Part shown: in pieces, positions 1 through 5,091 of the stretch
How the letters are laid out: each line of letters begins with the position of its first letter
Numbering within the stretch: the first letter of the stretch is position 1
DNA from: Alphaproteobacteria bacterium
Lineage (GTDB): Bacteria > Pseudomonadota > Alphaproteobacteria > SMXP01
DNA length: 5,955 bases
Reading direction: 5' to 3'
Assembly (NCBI GenBank): GCA_021774995.1
Contig: JAJFIM010000069.1
Coordinates: 1-5,955, forward strand
Translations under genes and position numbers: made by a program
Notes under the pieces: generated by a model
Databases searched by the model: none
What the model was told of the DNA's origin: nothing
What the model saw: the letters and a program-made list of their open reading frames with translations, nothing else

Positions 1-744
1 TTGTGGGCTGTTAAGGATGTCATCCGCGGTCCCGGATTCAACTATTTTACCCTTACGCATCACGGATATGCGATCGCATACATCAGCCGCAACGCGTAAA
101 TCATGCGTGATAAGAAAAAGCGCGTTGTTCCCAATGCGCGATTTCAAGAGCTCAAGAACTTGGTTTTGTATTGTCGCGTCTAGGGCCGTTGTGGGTTCAT
201 CGGCGACAATCAATGGCGGCGCATTGATCGCGGCCAGGGCAATCATAATTCTTTGGCGTTGCCCGCCAGAAAACTCATGCGGAAAAGAGTGAATTCTTTC
301 TTTGGCGTTGACAATGCCGACAGCATCCAACATCTCGGTCGCCCGTTCGGCGGCTTCTTTTTTTGAATAGTTTCCGCGTAGCATGACGCTTTGAATCAAA
401 AGAGATCCTATGGGCCTCACAGGATTCAAAGAAGAAAGAGGGTCTTGAAAGATTATCCCCACATCGCGGCCTCTGATCATACGCAGCTCGGGCTCGGATT
501 TTTGTAATAGATCCGCTCCATTCAACATGACAGATCCCGAAACTACCCGCCCCGGGGCCGGTATCAACCCCAGCGTCGACATAGCCATCATGGTTTTGCC
601 TGAACCAGACTCGCCAACCAATCCCAATACTTGGCCAGGACCAATTTCAAGAGAAACGCCGTCTACGGTCACCAATGGAGATTTTTTGTGTTGGGGAAAT
701 TCAACAACAAGATTCTTGATACTCAAGATGTGCGCATCGCTCAT
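1..744 (-). CDS. ABC importer ATP-binding subunit, DppD/OppD-like (C-terminus beyond window)
   Basis: This is the cytoplasmic ATPase that powers uptake by the neighbouring permeases, in the peptide/nickel/opine family. The 248 visible codons start at ATG 744 and stay open to the left edge. Translation shows Walker A GESGSGKT (residues 44-51), the Q-loop IIFQDP with the family-typical continuation LSSLNP (97-108), the ABC signature FSGGQRQR (158-165), Walker B LIVADEP (178-184), the D-loop ALDA (187-190) and the switch histidine in ITHD (H214). All catalytic elements are intact. The start overlaps the stop of the upstream permease by ATGA and has the clearest Shine-Dalgarno in the operon (GGAG, 9 nt upstream). 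DppD/OppD proteins are about 320-340 residues, so the oligopeptide-type C-terminal extension lies outside. A fused double-ATPase, or a separate DppF-like partner further left, cannot be told apart here. The family is certain; the substrate is not known. Confidence 0.96.
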   Translation of the reverse strand, partial: MSDAHILSIKNLVVEFPQHKKSPLVTVDGVSLEIGPGQVLGLVGESGSGKTMMAMSTLGLIPAPGRVVSGSVMLNGADLLQKSEPELRMIRGRDVGIIFQDPLSSLNPVRPIGSLLIQSVMLRGNYSKKEAAERATEMLDAVGIVNAKERIHSFPHEFSGGQRQRIMIALAAINAPPLIVADEPTTALDATIQNQVLELLKSRIGNNALFLITHDLRVAADVCDRISVMRKGKIVESGTADDILNSPQ

Positions 745-1613
745 ATATCGATTCTCCGGCCGCGGCGGCGCGCCAAAGCGGAAAAACCGTCGCCGATGAG
801 ATTCGCCGTGAAAACCGCGTAAATGATGCCGGCCGCCGGAACGGCCATCAGCCAAGGCGCAACAAAAAGAAAATCACGCGATTGCTGCAGCAAATTTCCC
901 CACGTAGGCACGCCTAACGGAGCGCCCAGGCCCAGAAAAGAAAGGGCGCTTTCGGCAACAAGCATATCGGCAAAATGAAAAGCCAGCATCACGGAGAGCG
1001 TGGGCCTTAAGCCGGGAAGGATGTGGCCGCTGAGGATGGACCAAGTTCCAGCGCCGAATGTATGAGACGCAATAACATAATCGCGCTCCAGCAAACTCAA
1101 AGATTCCGCATAGATGACCCGCGCAAAAATAGGCCAACTCACAAGGCCGAGGGTTAAGGTAAGGGGCCAAAACCCTCTCCCGATCACCGCAACGACAATA
1201 ATTGCAATAATAAGATTGGGAAAGGCAAGCGCCATATCCACAACTTGATTCAAGATCGTCCTGATCCATCCGCCATATTGAGCTGCGAGCAGCCCTACAA
1301 AGGCGCCCATGACGAAAGCGATGAGAGTGGCCATACTGGCGGCGGAGATGGACCACATCATGCCTTCAAGCAAACGCGACCAGAGATCGCGCCCTAAATT
1401 ATCAGTGCCCAGCAAATGCCCATTTTGCCCCATGGGACTGAAACGCTCCATAAGGTCGCCCACATATGGATCGTGCGTTTGAAAATATCCCCGAAATAAT
1501 ATCAACGCAATGAGAATGGAAAACAGGATTACGCCGGTAATGAGTTCCACCGATATGTCCGACTCAGTCCACCTTTTGAAGTAACGCGCGGAGCTTGAGT
1601 TTTTATCACTCAT
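741..1613 (-). CDS. ABC importer permease, DppC/OppC-like
   Basis: This is an inner-membrane permease of 290 residues, the usual length for DppC/OppC/NikC. It starts with a short charged cytoplasmic tail, then a first helix (about 24-42). The hallmark HLLGTDNLGRDLWSRLL (66-82) of the C-type permease follows. About five more helices come next, roughly at 86-110, 120-145, 150-170, 207-227 and 250-275. The EAA loop that docks onto the ATPase lies at about 169-200 (AES...ERDYV...G187...HILP), and LSFLGLGAP...PTWGNLL (224-242) is also characteristic. The start at 1613 and the stop at 741 each share ATGA with a neighbour, implying coupled translation. Upstream of the start is only GC-rich sequence without a clear Shine-Dalgarno, which fits re-initiation from the preceding permease. 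It should pair with the DppB-like protein to form the channel. Substrate class within the family is undetermined. Confidence 0.97.
   Translation of the reverse strand: MSDKNSSSARYFKRWTESDISVELITGVILFSILIALILFRGYFQTHDPYVGDLMERFSPMGQNGHLLGTDNLGRDLWSRLLEGMMWSISAASMATLIAFVMGAFVGLLAAQYGGWIRTILNQVVDMALAFPNLIIAIIVVAVIGRGFWPLTLTLGLVSWPIFARVIYAESLSLLERDYVIASHTFGAGTWSILSGHILPGLRPTLSVMLAFHFADMLVAESALSFLGLGAPLGVPTWGNLLQQSRDFLFVAPWLMAVPAAGIIYAVFTANLIGDGFSALARRRGRRIDI
754..757 (-). promoter_or_regulatory. Ribosome binding site of the ATPase gene
   Basis: GGAG on the minus strand lies 9 nt before ATG 744, inside the 3' end of the permease gene. It supports this start and suggests the ATPase can initiate independently as well as by ATGA re-initiation. 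The other overlapping starts in the operon lack such a clear site. Confidence 0.6.
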
Positions 1614-2584
1614 GGCGCCGCCCGCCGCATTCTGGGATCAAGAAACTCAAAGGCCATGTTGGTCATCGCGTTGACGCTAAAAACAAGGATCGCAATGATG
1701 AAGGCTGTGGCCTGCAAAACCGGGAAATCAAGCACCTGAGCGGAGCGAAACAACAATAATCCAATACCGGGCCAGAGAAACAACACTTCAATGATCACGG
1801 CGCCGGCAAAGAGAAAGGCAAATTGCGTTCCAATCAAAGCAACGGCGCCAAGAATGGCGTTTGGAACGGCCTCGCGCCACAACAGGCTCCAGCCTGGAGC
1901 GCCAACAGATCTGGCGGTGCGGATATACTCTTCGCGCATGGCTTCGGAAACATTTGCCGAAATCATACGAATAAGTTTTGGCGCCAGGAAAGACGCCAAG
2001 GAAATGCTCGGCAAAATCCACGCTTTCACCTGAGAATATCCCAGCGATGGAAACCACATGAGTTGAACGACGAAAACCTGTATCAAAAGAAGCGCAGTCA
2101 CGAAACCCGGCAGCCCTTGCATGAAAAAAACAGCGCCCGCCATAACCCGCCTCCCCCAGGCGTCTGGTTTCATCCCCAACCACGCTCCGGCGGGTATCGA
2201 AATGGCCAGCGTCACCGCCATACCTAAGGCGGCAAGCAATAATGTCGCCGGCAACTGACTCAAAACATAAGAAAGAGCAGGCTGCCCTGTGGATAATGAC
2301 TCCCCGAAATCAAGACGAAAAATATTTGAGATATATAATATATATTGCACGATCAGAGGGCGGTCGAACCCATATTGTTTTTTTATTTCTTCTATCAACT
2401 CCACACTGGCGTTCTCGCCGGCAAGTACGATGATCGGGTCTCCCGCCATACGCAAAGCAAAAAACATGAACGTCGTGATGCTGATCAGAAGAATAATCAG
2501 TTTGCCAAGAGACCGGACCGCTTTCACGCCCACGCGCCATCTCTGGTGTTGAGAAAGCTGATAAATTACATGAGAAGACTTCAT
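1610..2584 (-). CDS. ABC importer permease, DppB/OppB-like
   Basis: This is the second inner-membrane permease, 324 residues, within the normal DppB/OppB/NikB range. The first helix is at about 28-45, followed by the B-type periplasmic segment AGDP...YGFDRPLIVQY (47-81) and the LDFGESLSTGQP motif (91-102). Five further helices lie roughly at 112-137, 148-175, 188-207, 250-272 and 292-311. The EAA loop is at about 214-243 (EAMREEYIRTARSVGAP...EAVPNA), and the tail FEFLDPRMR (312-320) is typical. The N-terminus carries about 20 extra basic and polar residues before the first helix, slightly longer than many relatives. Even so, the ATG at 2584 is favoured because it makes an ATGA overlap with the binding-protein stop and has a weak AGAGA purine stretch upstream. 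It heterodimerises with the DppC-like product encoded next. Confidence 0.97.
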   Translation of the reverse strand: MKSSHVIYQLSQHQRWRVGVKAVRSLGKLIILLISITTFMFFALRMAGDPIIVLAGENASVELIEEIKKQYGFDRPLIVQYILYISNIFRLDFGESLSTGQPALSYVLSQLPATLLLAALGMAVTLAISIPAGAWLGMKPDAWGRRVMAGAVFFMQGLPGFVTALLLIQVFVVQLMWFPSLGYSQVKAWILPSISLASFLAPKLIRMISANVSEAMREEYIRTARSVGAPGWSLLWREAVPNAILGAVALIGTQFAFLFAGAVIIEVLFLWPGIGLLLFRSAQVLDFPVLQATAFIIAILVFSVNAMTNMAFEFLDPRMRRAAP

Positions 2585-4215
2585 TTTGTTTCTCTAAACC
2601 GAATTTTATGCAGCGGCGGAACGCGATCATGCAACGAAAAGCCGGATACTTCCTGAGACGAGACCCAAATATGCCCGTATTCCAGCAAGAACAGTTGCGG
2701 CGCCTCGTCATGAAACTGACTTTGCAAATCAAACAATATCTGTTCTCGTTTTAGCGGATCAAGTTCAGAGGCTGCATTGTTCAAATCAACCATCATAGAG
2801 TCTTTACAAAAAAAGGGCCTGGATTTTTTGCACGAATAGTATTCCATCGGGCGAATGGAATCATTGTAAGGCGTGGCGTTCCAGGCAAGTGAAAACGCCT
2901 CTGATCGCCATTTCCCCGTGACGTATTGCTGAATCCAATCAGAAAACACCGTGGAATGAATCGTCATGGCGACGCCGATAGCGGCGAGATCCTGCTGCAC
3001 CTTTTGGTAAATTTCAACGTCATTGGCGTAAGTCCCGATTACAACCGTTGCCGACATTGAAAAACCATCCGGATAACCCGCCTCCCGTAACAGCGCGCGC
3101 GCTTTACCCGGGTCATATGGATAAGGAGACACAGCCTCATTATAACCAAAAACGCCGGGGGCGGCGCCCTGCCCCGCGGGCGGATGGGCCCCGTATGTAA
3201 TAATCTCTGAAATTGTATTCTTATCGATAGCGTAATTCAGCGCCTGGCGAACGCGCTTGTCGCCAATTGGACTGTCGGAATGACCTTCCACGTCAAACGC
3301 AAGGCCAATGATCTGTTTTGTCGCATCGACGCGCACGTCAAATCCGCGCTTTTGAAATATTTCAATCTCCTCTGGACGCAACGATTGAGCGAGGTGAAGT
3401 TGTTTTGAGATCGCCGCTTGAAAACGGGCGGCATGATCATTCAGTGGGAAGATTTCCACATTTTGGATATATGGAGGCCGCCATGAATATGGATTGGCCA
3501 CAAGTTTTGCAGCGCCGTTTTTATTTTGCCACGTATCTACAACATAGGAACCCGTGCCGACAGGCGCGCGGGCATATGCCTGAACGCCGTTGGCGAGCCA
3601 GACATCAGGCTCAACCATCATGACAATACTTAAGCGCTGAGGTAAAATAGGATCTGGACGGAGCGTATGAATAAGCAGATCGTAAGGCCCAGTCACGGAA
3701 ACCTTGTCGATTCCCTTTATTTCGTTCCCCACAATCGTGATTCGCCCGGCGTCTGATTGCAACCAATGAAAAACAGCCTGCGCTTTGTAGGCGTCAAAAA
3801 CTTTTCCATTAGAGTAGCGCGCATTCTCCCGCAATTTGAAACGCCATGTAAGCGGATCAAGCATTTCCCATTCCGTCGCCAGGGCGCCAACAATTTCCCC
3901 TTTCTCATTAAGTTTGGTCAGACCATCATAAATCTGCTGCCATGTGAGGGCGCCGGGCAGGCCAATGGCGCCGTACGGGTTGCCATAGGCGGGAGGCAAA
4001 CTGGTAATGCCCATGCGCAAAGTCCGCATCTCCTTGCCCAGCGTCGCGCCGAACAGAGCGCTTGCAAGAAGCATGAGCCCCGCCACATAAAACCGAGGCG
4101 TCCGGCTTCTTGCGCCGCCCTGTTTCCAGAAAATAGGCGTTCTCGATGTTATGTCACAAAGCATTTTCACGGGCTTGTCAGTTAGGAAAATTATCTGGCT
4201 TAAAAGGGCTGCCAT
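2581..4215 (-). CDS. Extracytoplasmic solute-binding protein, SBP_bac_5 (DppA/OppA) family
   Basis: This is the periplasmic ligand-capture component of the importer, 544 residues from ATG 4215, close to the family's usual 500-540. Family features seen are QQIYDGLTKLN (93-103), LATEWEMLDPLTWRFKLRENARYSNG (112-137, the conserved W-F-LR-G block), PVGTGSYVV (218-226), DKRVRQALNYAIDKN (319-333) and YPYDPGKARALLREAGYPDGF (365-385), ending in the usual VSGFSLHD-like tail. A hydrophobic stretch at 42-60 (FYVAGLMLLASALFGATLG) behind basic residues R36, R38 and R41 looks like a secretion signal cleaved near residue 60. There is no lipobox cysteine. With the first ATG the signal core starts unusually late; a second in-frame ATG at 4164 (M18) would shorten it, but neither has a strong Shine-Dalgarno. 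The first ATG overlaps the upstream gene by 16 bp. Two cysteines, C462 and C470, could form a disulfide after export. Ligand cannot be inferred. Confidence 0.95.
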   Translation of the reverse strand: MAALLSQIIFLTDKPVKMLCDITSRTPIFWKQGGARSRTPRFYVAGLMLLASALFGATLGKEMRTLRMGITSLPPAYGNPYGAIGLPGALTWQQIYDGLTKLNEKGEIVGALATEWEMLDPLTWRFKLRENARYSNGKVFDAYKAQAVFHWLQSDAGRITIVGNEIKGIDKVSVTGPYDLLIHTLRPDPILPQRLSIVMMVEPDVWLANGVQAYARAPVGTGSYVVDTWQNKNGAAKLVANPYSWRPPYIQNVEIFPLNDHAARFQAAISKQLHLAQSLRPEEIEIFQKRGFDVRVDATKQIIGLAFDVEGHSDSPIGDKRVRQALNYAIDKNTISEIITYGAHPPAGQGAAPGVFGYNEAVSPYPYDPGKARALLREAGYPDGFSMSATVVIGTYANDVEIYQKVQQDLAAIGVAMTIHSTVFSDWIQQYVTGKWRSEAFSLAWNATPYNDSIRPMEYYSCKKSRPFFCKDSMMVDLNNAASELDPLKREQILFDLQSQFHDEAPQLFLLEYGHIWVSSQEVSGFSLHDRVPPLHKIRFRETK

Positions 4216-4874
4216 AAGCCCACAGCAGCAGCGGCGACAGTTAAAAACCAGAGACTAAGAATGACAGGCCGCGCAGCCGCAAGAGCGTTATTCATAATGA
4301 GACTGTTCTTTTCATTGTCTTCACCCTTAATGATACGCTTAAGAGCCGGACGGTAAGGCTTAAAGCTCATACGCAACGCCAATGAGAGGAGGATCGCCCC
4401 TGCATAGATCAGCATCTTCACTGAAAGAGACTTATTATCGGTGATTCCATTTCCAAAAAGAGACAGGGCGCCCGCCAAGGCGACGACGCCCAAAACAAGA
4501 CAACGCCAGACCACATCAAACGTCAACATGGGTTTTATATATTCCGGGCGTTTGCGATTAAAATAGATGGCCAACGTCACCGCCACCCAAATCAGAGCCG
4601 TTACCCATATCGCCATCGCAACACTGCCGCTTAAATCAAAATCACCGGACAGGATTGCCATGCTGGCGCCCGTGACCCCGATCATGGGAACGCTTAATCG
4701 CGGAAAAAGATCCACAAACGCCATAATGTCAGCGATCACCAAACGCGTTTCGAGAGATAATTTGGGATCAGAGCTAAACCGCGCCGCATAGAAAACGCCA
4801 AGGTCCGCCCCGAGCCAATAGACGAAGAATAGTACATGCGCCAGGGCAAGTAGATCGTGAAGTCCGACATTCAT
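4200..4874 (-). CDS. Six-helix membrane protein of unknown function at the head of the transporter operon
   Basis: A 224-residue integral membrane protein with about six helices: roughly 7-29, 60-77, 85-105, 121-141, 150-169 and 203-221. The first helix carries AHVLFFVYWLGADLGVFYAARF (12-33), and an amphipathic segment DPKLSLETRLVIADI...DLFPR follows (36-59). I recognise this pattern (H...FVYWLGADLGV then LETR...D..PR) from conserved hypothetical proteobacterial membrane proteins. I know no established function for them. His6 and His13 near or in helix 1, and Arg59, stand out as polar residues that may be functional; this is inference. It lacks an EAA loop and is not a third ABC permease. ATG 4874 is the only plausible start, since an in-frame stop lies just upstream; an AAGGGG Shine-Dalgarno sits 14 nt away. 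Its 3' end overlaps the binding-protein start by 16 bp, so it is cotranscribed and possibly coupled. A role in sensing, export or processing related to the imported compound is only a guess. Confidence 0.88.
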   Translation of the reverse strand: MNVGLHDLLALAHVLFFVYWLGADLGVFYAARFSSDPKLSLETRLVIADIMAFVDLFPRLSVPMIGVTGASMAILSGDFDLSGSVAMAIWVTALIWVAVTLAIYFNRKRPEYIKPMLTFDVVWRCLVLGVVALAGALSLFGNGITDNKSLSVKMLIYAGAILLSLALRMSFKPYRPALKRIIKGEDNEKNSLIMNNALAAARPVILSLWFLTVAAAAVGLWQPF

Positions 4875-4882
4875 GTGCTTTG

Positions 4883-4903
4883 GCGCTACCCCTTTTTAAG
4901 CGC
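4883..4903 (-). promoter_or_regulatory. Shine-Dalgarno of the membrane-protein gene, in the loop of a short stem
   Basis: In the operon transcript, GCGCT (4903-4899) can pair with AGCGC (4887-4883) across an 11-nt loop that holds AAAAAGGGGT, including the purine-rich AAGGGG (4894-4889). The Shine-Dalgarno lies 14 nt from ATG 4874, longer than the usual 5-9. A five-pair GC-rich stem would shorten that effective distance and display the site in the loop. The structure is small and may be coincidental. Confidence 0.3.
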
Positions 4904-4928
4904 TGAGAACGCAATTGCTCGAAAACAT

Positions 4929-4956
4929 ACTATAAAGGCCAGCACACATTAAACAA
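4929..4956 (-). promoter_or_regulatory. Candidate promoter for the membrane-protein/ABC operon
   Basis: On the minus strand, TTGTTT (4956-4951) and TATAGT (4934-4929) are separated by 16 bp, placing the transcript start near 4922 and a leader of about 47 nt before ATG 4874. The weak -35, overlapped by a dyad at 4948-4962, is what an activator-dependent promoter would look like. A competing -10, a perfect TATAAT at 4966-4961, has no recognisable -35 at 16-18 bp. I rank it second, but it cannot be excluded. Confidence 0.35.
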
Positions 4957-4962
4957 ATTAAT
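4948..4962. promoter_or_regulatory. Candidate LysR-type operator, dyad 1 (near -33 of the operon)
   Basis: ATTAAACAAATTAAT is a perfect 5-bp inverted repeat (ATTAA/TTAAT) around a 5-bp centre. It contains the T-N11-A pattern (T4949 to A4961) typical of LysR-family sites. It covers the candidate operon -35, the usual position of the activation half-site. The surrounding DNA is AT-rich, so a chance dyad is possible. Confidence 0.35.
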
Positions 4963-4977
4963 TATAACCCACTTACC

Positions 4978-4992
4978 ATTAACATAATTGAT
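4978..4992. promoter_or_regulatory. Candidate LysR-type operator, dyad 2 (near -63 of the operon)
   Basis: ATTAACATAATTGAT matches dyad 1 at 11 of 15 positions, has arms ATTAA/TTGAT with one mismatch, and also keeps T-N11-A (T4979 to A4991). Its centre is 30 bp from that of dyad 1, about three helical turns. It lies near -63 of the inferred operon start and overlaps the regulator's own -35. That is the classical recognition-site position for a divergent LysR pair. Confidence 0.38.
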
Positions 4993-5016
4993 CATAGAAT
5001 AAGTTCGCTTTATACT
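4988..5016 (+). promoter_or_regulatory. Predicted sigma70 promoter for the LysR gene
   Basis: The -35 TTGATC (4988-4993) and the -10 TATACT (5011-5016) are separated by exactly 17 bp; each differs from consensus at one or two positions. The start of transcription would fall near 5023, giving a leader of about 70 nt before ATG 5092. The -35 overlaps a LysR-type dyad (4978-4992), suggesting self-repression. The -10 is also flanked by GTTC (5003-5006) and GAAC (5017-5020). This is a sequence-based prediction only. Confidence 0.6.
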
Positions 5017-5091
5017 GAACGCTTATGGAAAAAAGTGCAGGCGCGCTAACGCACTCAATAGCAACACCCCATGTTGAAATGAAACGCGTAT

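Noticed and set aside
17..292. Plus-strand open frame of 91 codons
   Set aside because: It lies wholly antisense to the ATPase gene, whose minus-strand frame carries intact signature, Walker B and switch motifs over the same bases.
527..822. Two overlapping plus-strand open frames
   Set aside because: They are antisense to the N-terminal part of the ATPase, including Walker A, and the 3' end of the DppC-like gene. The products are low complexity without family features.
1788..2227. Open frames on both strands within the DppB-like gene
   Set aside because: The permease frame here encodes the EAA loop and several helices. The alternatives are out-of-frame shadows rich in Arg, His and Ser.
2242..2732. 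Several open frames on both strands across the binding-protein/permease junction
   Set aside because: Both genes read through this stretch with clear family motifs. The alternatives have no ribosome site or recognisable fold.
3757..4185. Plus-strand open frame of 142 codons opposite the binding-protein N-terminus
   Set aside because: It is the longest antisense frame, but its product is unremarkable and the opposite strand encodes the conserved W-F-LR block and signal region.
4200..4874. Membrane protein as a third ABC permease or a CopD-type copper protein
   Set aside because: There is no EAA coupling loop, and I see no cluster of Met, His or Cys residues arranged like a copper site. Only one or two histidines fall near helix 1.
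4957..4966. Perfect TATAAT on the minus strand as the main operon promoter
   Set aside because: No acceptable -35 is found at 16-18 bp (AATTAT, ATTATG or CAATTA). It is kept only as an alternative to the TTGTTT/TATAGT pair.
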